DNA of 22,222 nucleotides from Synergistaceae bacterium (GTDB lineage Bacteria; Synergistota; Synergistia; Synergistales; Aminobacteriaceae): assembly GCA_009778055.1 (NCBI GenBank), contig WRKN01000011.1:1-22222 (forward strand), written 5' to 3'. The notes beneath the pieces are model-generated. The model ran no database searches and had not been told where the DNA came from. It saw only the letters and a list, made by a program, of their open reading frames with translations. Both the position numbers and the translations under genes were made by a program. The stretch's first letter is position 1, and every line of letters begins with the position of its first letter. Positions 1 to 7,758 of this stretch are shown here, in pieces.

Positions 1-399
1 TACGGTTTGCGTATCCAAGGCTGCTGCCAGCGATTGGCCCGTCAGGCTGTCACGCTCCAGCACGGCGCGCCTGCCGGCGACGCTAAGGGTTTCATACGTG
101 GATAAAAAGCCTATAGGCCCGTCATCGGAGGAAATTATACCCTCCGGGACAAAAAGTTTAGTGGGGCCGGAGCCTTCCATAAACTGAACCTCTATGAACC
201 CAGAAGGCTCGGATCTGACGTAAGAAGCGCTCGTCCACTTACCCATGTCCCTGGACTCGGACGTCGTCAGTTCGGTGACGTGCTCGGACGATAGACGCCA
301 GTTTCCCAGTTTTTCGGGCGGGAAAGACGCAAAAGCCGGCTGTGTCAGCGTTGCGATAAATATCAGCAAAGCCGCGGCGGCGCGGAGGAAGATAATCAT
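1..399 (-). CDS. Secreted protein of unknown function, C-terminus beyond the window
   Basis: An open frame runs from ATG at 399 to the window edge with no stop, giving the first 133 residues. Residues 1-24 look like a classical signal peptide: one Arg, a hydrophobic core (AAAALLIFIATL) and a small-residue cleavage region ending near Phe-Ala-Ser. The mature part is hydrophilic and mixed, with Trp34 and Trp55 and a stretch LFVPEGI, and I recognise no family. The start ATG overlaps the stop of the preceding kinase as ATGA, so translation is very likely coupled. The product may therefore be an exported partner or accessory of that kinase, but this rests only on gene arrangement. Length and C-terminal features, such as an anchor, cannot be judged. 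Confidence 0.75.
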   Translation of the reverse strand, partial: MIIFLRAAAALLIFIATLTQPAFASFPPEKLGNWRLSSEHVTELTTSESRDMGKWTSASYVRSEPSGFIEVQFMEGSGPTKLFVPEGIISSDDGPIGFLSTYETLSVAGRRAVLERDSLTGQSLAAALDTQTV

Positions 400-3300
400 G
401 TGCTTTTCAACTCGCTTTCCAGGCGTTCGCGTATGATGTCGTATTCCAAGCCGTCCAGTTGTTCTCTGAGCCAGGCGATCAGGTCGGCCTGCGTTTCGTA
501 TTCGTATTGCTCCAGCTCGGACATGGCTTCCTCCATGCCGACCAGATCGTAACGCGTGCTGTATTTCAGGAATTTATCCAAAACAGCCCCGTCAGGCGCG
601 GCTTTGAGCTCTGCGCAAACGTCGGACGCCGGGCCTCTGGCGGTGTATTCCAGCGCGCTGAGTTTGGAGATGAGCGACTCCACCGCGGTGACGAAAGCGC
701 CCGCGCCTGACTTGACGGTTTCGATATCCCCTTTTTTAGCGGCTTCCTCCAGGTTTTCGGCCATCTTGCCGACCGCGTTAGCGCACATGCCGTAACTGGA
801 GCCTTTTATGCCGTGTACCGTGATGGCGTAATCAGCCAGCGTGTCGGCGCTTACGGTTCGCACCTTTTCCAGCAGGGCCGGCGTATGCGTAACGTAGGAA
901 CGGATGATTTGCAGATACGCGTCCTCTCCGCCGAAACGCGATATCCCCGCGGTCAGGTCCACTCCTTCGATGAAACATTCCGTTACGGCGCGCCCCGTCT
1001 CGCCGATATTGGCGGGGGAATCCAAAACGCCGGTCTCAAGCTGCGGAGCGTTCCCAACTCGTCCTTTACGCACCCATTCGTTCATAACTTCGTCGAGCTT
1101 GAAGGCGTCTATGGGTTTTGCGAGAAACGCCTGAAAACCTTTTTCCAAAAACATCTTATCGCTGCCTACAAGCGCGTTTGCCGTCAATGCCACAATCGGC
1201 ACGGTTTTTGCGTACTCCGTTCCTATTTCTTCCCGGATTATGCGAACCGCCTCTATTCCGTCAATTTCGGGCATCATATGATCCATGAACACGGCGTCGT
1301 ATATTGTCTTTTCCTCTTTGATTATATCGATGGCCTGCTGTCCGCTCGACGCAAGATGAATGGTAAGACCGTACGGGGCCATTAAGCCTTTGGCCACGTC
1401 AAGGTTTGTGTGGACGTCATCCACAATCAAGACTTTTCCGCCGGGTATGGGGACGTACTCCACGTGATCGCGGCGGCTGTCCGACACGCGGAACGTCATC
1501 AGGGTCTGCGCGGTTTCCGCTCCAATCGGCGTGGGATCCAGGATACTTTGAACCAGTCTCACCGTAAATTTGGACCCTTTTCCATATTCGCTTTCCGCTC
1601 TGATTGTGCCGCCCATCAGGTCGAGCAGTTTTTTGCATATAGACAGACCCAGCCCGGTTCCCTCGATCTTGCGGTTGGCCTGCGCGTCAAACTGCTGGTA
1701 TTCCGAGAAAAGGTTGTCCAAGCTCTCCTTTTTCAGACCCCTGCCTGTGTCGCTGATCTCATACCTGAGCATAACCTCGTGTCCCATCCGAATACAGGAT
1801 ATTCTGAGGCCGACTTTGCCTTCCTCCGTGTATTTGAAAGCGTTCGACAAAATGTTGTTGAGAATCTGTTTTATCCTGAGTTCGTCGCCATACAACTGAA
1901 CCGGTATGTCTTCGTCTATATGAAGCTCGAACATAATCGGCTTTGAGCCGATGCGGACTATATTCAGGTTGATTGTGTCGCTTATCATGCTGGGGAAATC
2001 GTACCTGTCCTGAAAGATTTCAAATTTACCGGACTCGATTTTTGAAATATCCAGAATGTCGTTGATTATGTTAAGCAGGATATTGCCGGATCTGTGGATC
2101 TTTTCGACGTTATCGCGAGTGTCGCTTCTCAGGCTGCTTCGCAGTTCCACTTCGCTGAGCCCTATGATGGCGTTGAGCGGGGTGCGTATCTCGTGACTCA
2201 TTTGGGCGAGGAAGGTGCTCTTGGCCTGGGAAGCCGCCTCGACTTGCTGGAGCTTGTTCAGCTCAGTGAGGTCGTGGAACATCGCCATCACCCCCAGGCT
2301 GTCCTCTCCCGCGTCAATCATGGGGCTGACGCGAATGGAGTATTGCCGGGGGCTGCCTCCTCTAAAATCAACCGTCATGTTCATCGTAAGGTTGCTTCTC
2401 TCCCGCATTGATTTTTTGCCCATTTCCAACAATCGCTCAGCGTCCGTGGCGTCGAGCACCCCTCTGAAAACTTCGGAAAACGGTTTGCCTTCTATCACGG
2501 CAAGGGCGGGCAGTCTCATTTCGCGCAGAAGTGTGTCGGTACAGTCGATGAGCTTGCTGTCTTCGTCGAAGATCACGGTGATGTCGGGGCTGTTTTTCAT
2601 GAGCAGGTTAAGAAACACTTCCTGTTTCGTCTTTTCTTCCGACAGTTTTGAAATGTTCCGAGCGAAGAGATAAGACAGCCACGAAGACAGCAGAAGGAAA
2701 ATCGAAGCGGCCGCCGCAATGTTGTAAATGGCGCCGGTTATGGCCTGGTCAAGGAAAAAAGTTGAAACCCCGGCCGCGAGCATCCCCACCCTTTTCCCCT
2801 GGAAATCAAAGGGTCTGTAAAAGGTACGTAAAGTAGCCCCGGCAAAATTCATCATTCCTTTGTACGTATCGCCTTTTCCGATGACGGTATTCACTATGCG
2901 GGGTTCCGCCGTCGTTCCTATCATTCTTCGGCCTTGCTCCAAAATAGTCGTGGCAACCCTTTTGTCGTTGTAAAAAATCGTCAGCTCGGTTCTGTACATG
3001 TTGGCCAGCCCGGACAGCATCTCCGGATTTCCAAAATTTAAGCCTATCAAAATGACTCCCATTATTTCGGAACCCCTCATAACCGGCACCGAATGAAATA
3101 GCCCAAGAGCCACAGAGGGAGTAGTTCCGATGTTCATCATCGGCTCAACCGAGGCGAAGTTGACCATTTGGGCGTCGATCATATCGTTTGCGATGTTGAG
3201 GGAAATTTCCGGATTGCTTGGATTGTGCGGACGGCATAAGACATCTCCGTTTGCGTTGAAGACAACAAGAGCGTCGAATGGTGAGATTTCCAGATATGAC

Positions 3301-3578
3301 GCCATCAATTCGTTCATTTCGTAAATGTCGTGCTGCTCGATAAGCTCGGCAAGCCTATCCAGATTGGAGACAGCGCGGCCGAAAATTGTCATCTGGTCGA
3401 GTTTCGCAAGTATCTCCCGGTTTAAACCGTCCGTCGCGGTATTGAGGGCATGATCCATTTCATCTTGCATGTTCTTGATGAACACTAAACTACTTACAAG
3501 CGAGATTGCGAACACTCCCGCCAGCACCAGAAGGAAACTGATTAAAAAAACTCTGCCGCCGATTCTCAGTTTTTCCAT
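396..3578 (-). CDS. Double-Cache hybrid sensor histidine kinase with receiver and HPt domains
   Basis: A 1060-residue membrane kinase carrying a whole phosphorelay. Transmembrane helices lie at about 11-34 and 284-306 and enclose a large extracytoplasmic part (35-283) that looks like a double Cache ligand-binding domain (FDALVVFNANGDVLCR; later ELTIFYNDKRVATTI). A PAS-like domain follows at about 325-440; I see no clear HAMP. The HisKA box SHEIRTPLNA has His462, and the ATPase has N, G1 (DTGRG) and G2 (EGTGLGLS) boxes at about 565-680. The receiver (about 715-835) has Asp766 in FMDHMMPE. An HPt domain (about 870-970) has His922 in VHGIKGSS. No DNA-binding or enzymatic output is present, so phosphate probably passes to a separate regulator. 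The start is ATG 3578 with AAAGGAG some 14 bases upstream. The next gene is coupled by ATGA. Confidence 0.95.
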   Translation of the reverse strand: MEKLRIGGRVFLISFLLVLAGVFAISLVSSLVFIKNMQDEMDHALNTATDGLNREILAKLDQMTIFGRAVSNLDRLAELIEQHDIYEMNELMASYLEISPFDALVVFNANGDVLCRPHNPSNPEISLNIANDMIDAQMVNFASVEPMMNIGTTPSVALGLFHSVPVMRGSEIMGVILIGLNFGNPEMLSGLANMYRTELTIFYNDKRVATTILEQGRRMIGTTAEPRIVNTVIGKGDTYKGMMNFAGATLRTFYRPFDFQGKRVGMLAAGVSTFFLDQAITGAIYNIAAAASIFLLLSSWLSYLFARNISKLSEEKTKQEVFLNLLMKNSPDITVIFDEDSKLIDCTDTLLREMRLPALAVIEGKPFSEVFRGVLDATDAERLLEMGKKSMRERSNLTMNMTVDFRGGSPRQYSIRVSPMIDAGEDSLGVMAMFHDLTELNKLQQVEAASQAKSTFLAQMSHEIRTPLNAIIGLSEVELRSSLRSDTRDNVEKIHRSGNILLNIINDILDISKIESGKFEIFQDRYDFPSMISDTINLNIVRIGSKPIMFELHIDEDIPVQLYGDELRIKQILNNILSNAFKYTEEGKVGLRISCIRMGHEVMLRYEISDTGRGLKKESLDNLFSEYQQFDAQANRKIEGTGLGLSICKKLLDLMGGTIRAESEYGKGSKFTVRLVQSILDPTPIGAETAQTLMTFRVSDSRRDHVEYVPIPGGKVLIVDDVHTNLDVAKGLMAPYGLTIHLASSGQQAIDIIKEEKTIYDAVFMDHMMPEIDGIEAVRIIREEIGTEYAKTVPIVALTANALVGSDKMFLEKGFQAFLAKPIDAFKLDEVMNEWVRKGRVGNAPQLETGVLDSPANIGETGRAVTECFIEGVDLTAGISRFGGEDAYLQIIRSYVTHTPALLEKVRTVSADTLADYAITVHGIKGSSYGMCANAVGKMAENLEEAAKKGDIETVKSGAGAFVTAVESLISKLSALEYTARGPASDVCAELKAAPDGAVLDKFLKYSTRYDLVGMEEAMSELEQYEYETQADLIAWLREQLDGLEYDIIRERLESELKST

Positions 3579-3622
3579 GCGTGCCTTGACGTCTCCTTTA
3601 GCGTCCTACACAGAATTGTATT

Positions 3623-3651
3623 AGTATACTGTATACGCTTAAACGTTTCCA
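3623..3651 (-). promoter_or_regulatory. Candidate promoter of the double-Cache kinase operon
   Basis: On the minus strand there is a -10-like TATACT (3628-3623) preceded at 17 bases by a weak -35-like TGGAAA (3651-3646). It sits in the only gap (3579-3665) between cobI and the kinase, about 45 bases before the kinase start. The -10 lies inside an inverted repeat (next entry). Assignment is from consensus match only. Confidence 0.45.
3624..3636. promoter_or_regulatory. Palindrome GTATAC-T-GTATAC overlapping a -10 box, possible operator
   Basis: Two GTATAC hexamers, each self-complementary, flank one T and form a perfect inverted repeat over 13 bases. A second short palindrome, AAACGTTT, lies close by at 3641-3648 in the spacer/-35 part of the candidate promoter. 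The position over the -10 would suit a repressor or autoregulator. No binding protein can be named from the sequence. Confidence 0.35.
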
Positions 3652-3665
3652 GCTAAAAAATGCAA

Positions 3666-4373
3666 TTAACACATGGGGTTTCTGCGCAGCAGCAGAGTGG
3701 ATAGATATTCATCAGGCGGAGCAAGGGCCGGGGGGCCTTTGACGATACGCTCGCCGGGAAGGCCGGCGCGATCCACGCGCAGCACGTCCGCCCAAGGTCC
3801 TGCCGAAACGACAGTGGGGCGCAGCCGTTCCCCCAGCGCCGACGGCTTGTACAGGGCGGCGGCGGAGCAGCTTTTCAGGGCCCCGGCAACCGCTTCCGCG
3901 CTTGCGGTTCCGGGAATCACCGAAAATATGTCCTCTCCCAGCGCCATGAAACGCTTCGTCCGCGCCCCGGCCAGCGAGTGCGCGGAAACACCAGGAATCA
4001 GCTCCAGCTCGAGAGAGGGGGCAAGCCCTTTCCACACGCCGTAAAAATACGCGCCGGTCGCGTAAAGAGACGAGTCCCCTATAACAGGCAGAACGGTACT
4101 TTCGGCCTTTTCCCATCTTGGACGGAGCGTCTCCAGTTGTCCAAGCAAAACGGAATCTCTGTATTCTCCGTCCCGCGTCATGGGAAATATTATTGGGATG
4201 GTTTCGACGTTCAGGTGGGCGCGGATGACCGACTCGGCAACGCTCGGCCGGCCGGCCTCGGCGACGGGCGCAAACACAAGATCCGCCCGTTCTATAGCCT
4301 TCAGCGCCTTGATGGTGATCAAATCCGGGTCTCCGGGGCCTACCCCGGCGACTATAAATTTTATGGGACTCAC
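3666..4373 (-). CDS. cobI: Precorrin-2 C20-methyltransferase (CobI/CbiL)
   Basis: A 235-residue tetrapyrrole methylase, the usual length for the family, which transfers a methyl group from S-adenosylmethionine to C-20 of precorrin-2 or cobalt-precorrin-2 in corrin ring synthesis. The N-terminal SAM-binding loop GVGPGDPDLITIKA (about 10-23) is characteristic, followed by ADLVFAPVAEAGR. Mid-protein IGDSSLYATGAYF (about 98-110) is the second conserved segment, and LIPGVSAHS comes after it. The start is GTG at 4373, with no clear Shine-Dalgarno. It overlaps the upstream protease stop as GTGA, so coupling is likely. No other cobalamin gene is in the window, so this is an isolated pathway gene at the end of a flagellar-chaperone/protease cluster. 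Another tetrapyrrole methylase subfamily is possible but less likely. Confidence 0.85.
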   Translation of the reverse strand: MSPIKFIVAGVGPGDPDLITIKALKAIERADLVFAPVAEAGRPSVAESVIRAHLNVETIPIIFPMTRDGEYRDSVLLGQLETLRPRWEKAESTVLPVIGDSSLYATGAYFYGVWKGLAPSLELELIPGVSAHSLAGARTKRFMALGEDIFSVIPGTASAEAVAGALKSCSAAALYKPSALGERLRPTVVSAGPWADVLRVDRAGLPGERIVKGPPALAPPDEYLSTLLLRRNPMC

Positions 4374-5470
4374 CTGAAGTATTTGGCTATTGGATGTCTG
4401 GACTGGGCCCTGGCCAGGGCGGCCAGCAAATTTCCCCGTAAAGCGGCCAGGTCAGGCATACCTTCCGGCAACGGCGTTTTTGCAAGTACGTTGTTTTTGA
4501 GGCGCAGAAGACTTTGGTTTCCATCTCCTTCAAGCTGCAGGTCATAGGGGGCCAGTTCCATCTGAAAATCACGATCCAGCAGTTTTCGTACCTGTTCAAG
4601 CAATTCGAGCGTAGACTCGTCTTGCCGGCCTCCCCATACCTCTGTGCCGTCAATCAGCAGGCGGGCGCTTTCCCCGTCTTCCGCTATCGACGTCCTGAGC
4701 AGTTGAAGGGGAACTTTCCTCTCGACAGAGATACTCATGCTTTTAAGTTTTTCGCTCAGGCTTTGGACGCGCTCTACGGACTCCGGGTGGTTCATGTATA
4801 TTCCGTATTCCCTGATCGGCTGCTTCATCTCCTCGTGCATGAACCCCTCCATGAGGGTGACCATGGCCGAAGGGGGATAACCGGCCGCTATCAGCAAGTC
4901 CAGTCCCATGCTGTCGGCTTCTTTTTCAAACTCTATCGTATAGGCGCTGTTGATGGCCACCTGAGCCACCTGAGCCAGTACGATGGGCGCCACCGCTCCA
5001 CCGCTCAAAACCATCGCCGCCAAAGCCGCCAGGTTGACCCTGTTTGCCTTGGCGGCCATTTGCACTCCGTGGGCGCGGTCTACGTGGATCATTTCGTGGG
5101 CCATGACGGCGGCGATTTCCGCGTCGGAACGCAGCCGCTCGAGCATACGCGACGTGAAAAAAATGAACCCGCCCGGCAGGCAGAAAGCGTTGGCTGCGTC
5201 CGAGCGTATGATACGGACTTCGTAGGAAATGTCGCGCTCCAAGTGGGGTTTCAGCCTGTCCGCTATCATCGCGAGATGTACAAGACGGGCGGGGTCCGCC
5301 ACGAGTTCCCAACGCGCTTCTATCTGCTCCACGGCCTTGCGCCCTATTTCTGTTTCCCGCCGTAATTGAGGGTCAGCCGGCTCCGCCGAAGAAGCCGGAG
5401 GATAAAAACATGAGAAGAATAAAGTGGATAAAAGCATTGCGCCTGTACGAAGCCTGTTATTCAACGTCAA
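4370..5470 (-). CDS. Exported M48-family zinc metalloprotease
   Basis: A 366-residue protein with an N-terminal signal sequence (hydrophobic about 10-22, probable cleavage near SSA-E at 29-30) and a Peptidase M48 domain. The zinc motif HEMIH (His125, Glu126, His129) and the downstream FEKEAD, with Glu182 the likely third ligand, are intact, so it should be active in the periplasm. The segment ANAFCLPGGFIFFTSRML is typical of M48 proteases of the BepA/LoiP type. The C-terminal 100 residues match no domain I know, and I see no TPR repeats. Cys21 lies near the signal but lacks a convincing lipobox. The start is TTG at 5470, supported by GGAGG five bases upstream inside the previous gene, which it overlaps by 14 bases. 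A role in envelope protein quality control is inferred from the family. Confidence 0.9.
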   Translation of the reverse strand: MTLNNRLRTGAMLLSTLFFSCFYPPASSAEPADPQLRRETEIGRKAVEQIEARWELVADPARLVHLAMIADRLKPHLERDISYEVRIIRSDAANAFCLPGGFIFFTSRMLERLRSDAEIAAVMAHEMIHVDRAHGVQMAAKANRVNLAALAAMVLSGGAVAPIVLAQVAQVAINSAYTIEFEKEADSMGLDLLIAAGYPPSAMVTLMEGFMHEEMKQPIREYGIYMNHPESVERVQSLSEKLKSMSISVERKVPLQLLRTSIAEDGESARLLIDGTEVWGGRQDESTLELLEQVRKLLDRDFQMELAPYDLQLEGDGNQSLLRLKNNVLAKTPLPEGMPDLAALRGNLLAALARAQSRHPIAKYFR

Positions 5471-5933
5471 ACTGCCCTCCGCCCATTTTGGCGTATCCTA
5501 TGACCGCCGAGCGCCCATGCTTAAGCTCCAGCATCTTTTCCCGAAGCTGCTGAACGTGTTTTTCCAGCTCGTTCTGTACGCTTTTCTCCGCTTCCATCAA
5601 GTCCTCGGCGGTGGCCCTCGTCTCTGTGAGGACGTCGTTCAATTCGGCCGCCTGTTCTTCGGAAAACAGCTCCTCCAGCTTGTTCCAGAAACCGGATGTC
5701 CCGCGCAGCTCGTCAATTCCCACAAAGGGGAGCGCATCCAGCCACGAGTCAGCCAGAAGCTGCAGGCGGGAAATGACCTCCTGTTTCTCGGTCAGTATGG
5801 ATAACAATTCCTCCATGTTTTTATGAAGAAGAATGGCTTCCAGCTCGCGGGAAACCATTTTCCTCAACGTTTTATACATGTCGCCTTCAAGGATCAGCAG
5901 GTTTTTGACCTTGTTCAGGACGTCATCCCGCAA
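5457..5933 (-). CDS. FlgN-like flagellar export chaperone
   Basis: A 158-residue, largely helical, charged protein with no signal or membrane segment. The pattern of an N-terminal helix with LLxLEGxMYKxLRxMVxRE, then EELLSILTEKQEVISRLQ and further coiled-coil-like heptads to about residue 140, fits the FlgN family, which binds hook-filament junction proteins before export. The similarity is structural rather than by strict motifs, but its place directly after fliS supports the assignment. The start is TTG at 5933, with GGAGG eight bases upstream lying inside the end of fliS (11-base overlap). An in-frame ATG at 5879 would remove the first helix and has weaker support. Confidence 0.65.
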   Translation of the reverse strand: MRDDVLNKVKNLLILEGDMYKTLRKMVSRELEAILLHKNMEELLSILTEKQEVISRLQLLADSWLDALPFVGIDELRGTSGFWNKLEELFSEEQAAELNDVLTETRATAEDLMEAEKSVQNELEKHVQQLREKMLELKHGRSAVIGYAKMGGGQFDVE

Positions 5934-6483
5934 TATTCAATCCTCCGGCTTTTTCCGGCGCCTGAGCCGCGCGCGGCGTTTGATCCGGCACGGCCTGAAC
6001 TTCTTTGACGCCGCTCAGGTCTTTTGCGTTCATATTTTTGACCGCTTTGAGGTCTTCGTCCTCCGGGTGCGCTTCCTGATATTCCTTCAACAGCTTCATC
6101 AACGCCTCTTCCCACGTGCTTTTAAGGTCTTCGAGCATCGTCAGGACAGTATGGACGTTATGAGAGTCCTTTTTTATGTTGGCCTCGACAAGCTGCTGGT
6201 ACATATAATCGTACAGCCGCATCAGATTGAGGGCCATCTCCCCGCCTTTTTCGGTGTTCAGCGTAACCATCAGCTCCCGGATTACGTCCTGGGCGCGCAC
6301 TATTTCCCGGTGGGCCAGGTCGTAGTCCTGTGACTTGTTATCCGGATTGAGCGCCGCTTCCGCCATACGGCACGAGCGTATCGCTATATCGTACGTAATG
6401 AGAAGGAGCTGTTCCTTCGTCGCCGTGGAAATTTGTGTTGCCTGATAAGTGTACTGCGCGTTTTCCGTTCTATTGTCAGCCAT
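5923..6483 (-). CDS. fliS: Flagellar secretion chaperone FliS
   Basis: A 186-residue protein. Residues about 10-130 match FliS: AQYTYQATQISTATKEQLLLITYD, then IVRAQDVIRELMVTLNTEKGGEMALNLMRLYDYMYQQLVEANIKKD. FliS binds the C-terminal helices of flagellin in the cytoplasm and keeps it unpolymerised until export. The tail from about 140 is longer than in most FliS proteins, with a Pro/Ala/Gln-rich end that also encodes the ribosome-binding site of the next gene. The ATG at 6483 is preceded by AAGGAGGGGGG. The open frame continues far upstream, but that part overlaps trxB in another frame and is not coding. Flagellin and other structural genes are not in the window. Confidence 0.93.
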   Translation of the reverse strand: MADNRTENAQYTYQATQISTATKEQLLLITYDIAIRSCRMAEAALNPDNKSQDYDLAHREIVRAQDVIRELMVTLNTEKGGEMALNLMRLYDYMYQQLVEANIKKDSHNVHTVLTMLEDLKSTWEEALMKLLKEYQEAHPEDEDLKAVKNMNAKDLSGVKEVQAVPDQTPRAAQAPEKAGGLNIAG

Positions 6484-6521
6484 AAAATCAATCCCCCCCT
6501 CCTTCTCTATTCTCGGATGTT

Positions 6522-7712
6522 CTAAATGAAAACTTTCGCTATGTCGGACTCGGAATCCACGCGCGTGACTTTCTCCACGCCGCCCCTGTGAAGCTGAACC
6601 AATGCCGGAAGCTGTGATGACAGCCCCAGTTTTTCCGTCATTCGGTTGTTTTTGTAGGCGTCTATGATGGGGATTTTTATCCCCTTCGCCTTGGCCGCTT
6701 TTTCCACCTCGTTTGAAAGCCGAGCCTGGGCGGCGTCGATGCTCTGGTAGAAAAAAGCCGTGACGGATTCCGGCTCCAGTATGGAGGAGCGCAGGTGAAT
6801 TTGTTCGTTGATGTAGGCTGACGCGCTCATGGCGGCTACGGCTCCGTCGGAGGCGGCGGTCACCACTTGGCGCAGGTGTTTGTTGAGCACGTCTCCCGCC
6901 GCGAATATGCCTTCCACGGATGTTTCCATTCCCTCGTTCACGATGATCCAGCCGTCTTTCGCTGCTTTTACCAGCCCCCGTACACATTCGTCGTAAGGCG
7001 ACTGTCCCACGAACATGAAAACCCCGGCCACCGGCAGATTGGAAACCTCGTTCGTCTTTACGTTCCTCAAAACCAGGTTCTCCACTGTTCCGTCGCCCTC
7101 TATTTTTTCCACCACGCTGTTCCAGACAGGCTCGATTTTTGGGTTACTCAGGGCGCGTTCAACAGCGGCGCGATCCGCCCTGAATTCGTCGCGGCGATGG
7201 ATTATGTAAACTTTGGAGGCGAACTTGGTGAGGTAGTCTCCTTCCTCGACGGCTGTGTTGCCGCCTCCCACCACCGCCACGACCTCGTCTTCAAAAAAAG
7301 CCCCGTCACACACCGCGCAATAGCTGACGCCCTGCCCGACGCGCTCGGCCTCGCCGGGACAGCCCAAACGCCGGAAATACGCTCCCGTGGCGACTATGAC
7401 GGCTTCCGCCTCGATCTCGCCCTTATTCGTCACAACAATTTTGCTGTCTTCGCGCAGCTCGACTTTTTTTACCTCGGCCGTTCTGAACTCCGTTTTGAAC
7501 TTCAGGGCGTGCTCCCTGAACATGTTCCCCAGTTCAGGGCCGGTGGCGCGCTGCACTCCCGGCCAGTTCTCTATTTCCTCCGTGGTGTTTATCTGGCCTC
7601 CCGCCGCGCCCCTTTCAAGAAGCAAAACGTCAAGCCCGGCCCGGCGTCCGTAAATTGCCGCGGTCATGCCCGCCGGCCCGGCTCCGATGATCACCAGTTC
7701 TCTTTTTTCCAT
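6522..7712 (-). CDS. trxB: Thioredoxin reductase with cysteine-free thioredoxin-fold C-terminal domain
   Basis: A 396-residue flavoprotein. Residues 1-305 are a standard TrxB: FAD motif GAGPAG (10-15), redox pair CAVC (Cys132, Cys135) followed by DGA, NADPH motif VGGGNTA (148-154), phosphate-binding HRRDEFR (172-178) and C-terminal FAD motif GIFAAGD (268-274). It should pass electrons from NADPH to thioredoxin. Bacterial TrxB usually ends near residue 310-320. Here about 80 residues follow (315-396) that read like a thioredoxin fold: a strand ESVTAFFYQS where WCxxC would be, a helix, IKIPIIDAYKN, a probable cis-Pro at LPALVQLHRGG (Pro369), and no cysteine at all. The extra domain probably binds rather than catalyses. 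ATG at 7712 has AAAGGGGAT upstream. Confidence 0.93.
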   Translation of the reverse strand: MEKRELVIIGAGPAGMTAAIYGRRAGLDVLLLERGAAGGQINTTEEIENWPGVQRATGPELGNMFREHALKFKTEFRTAEVKKVELREDSKIVVTNKGEIEAEAVIVATGAYFRRLGCPGEAERVGQGVSYCAVCDGAFFEDEVVAVVGGGNTAVEEGDYLTKFASKVYIIHRRDEFRADRAAVERALSNPKIEPVWNSVVEKIEGDGTVENLVLRNVKTNEVSNLPVAGVFMFVGQSPYDECVRGLVKAAKDGWIIVNEGMETSVEGIFAAGDVLNKHLRQVVTAASDGAVAAMSASAYINEQIHLRSSILEPESVTAFFYQSIDAAQARLSNEVEKAAKAKGIKIPIIDAYKNNRMTEKLGLSSQLPALVQLHRGGVEKVTRVDSESDIAKVFI

Positions 7713-7725
7713 TACGTATTATCCC

Positions 7726-7741
7726 CTTTCAGGCTTTCAGG
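7726..7741. repeat. Tandem 8-base repeat in the trxB leader
   Basis: CTTTCAGG occurs twice in direct succession (7726-7733, 7734-7741), between the trxB promoter and its ribosome-binding site. Next to it, 7741-7753 forms a small perfect hairpin (GCGAA-TGT-TTCGC) near the predicted 5' end of the mRNA. Either could be regulatory, but both are short enough to be chance. Confidence 0.3.
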
Positions 7742-7758
7742 CGAATGTTTCGCTGCGC

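Noticed and set aside
4514..5365. A 283-residue plus-strand open frame
   Set aside because: It is the complement of the M48 protease, whose zinc motif and signal peptide are clear.
5391..5411. Cys21 of the M48 protease as a lipoprotein attachment site
   Set aside because: The residues before it (Leu-Phe-Phe-Ser) do not fit a lipobox, and a normal cleavage site after Ser-Ser-Ala is a better fit.
6484..6987. Long in-frame extension upstream of fliS (about 168 residues)
   Set aside because: It overlaps trxB on the same strand in another frame, reads as Arg/Gly-rich low-complexity protein, and the true fliS start has a strong Shine-Dalgarno at 6483.
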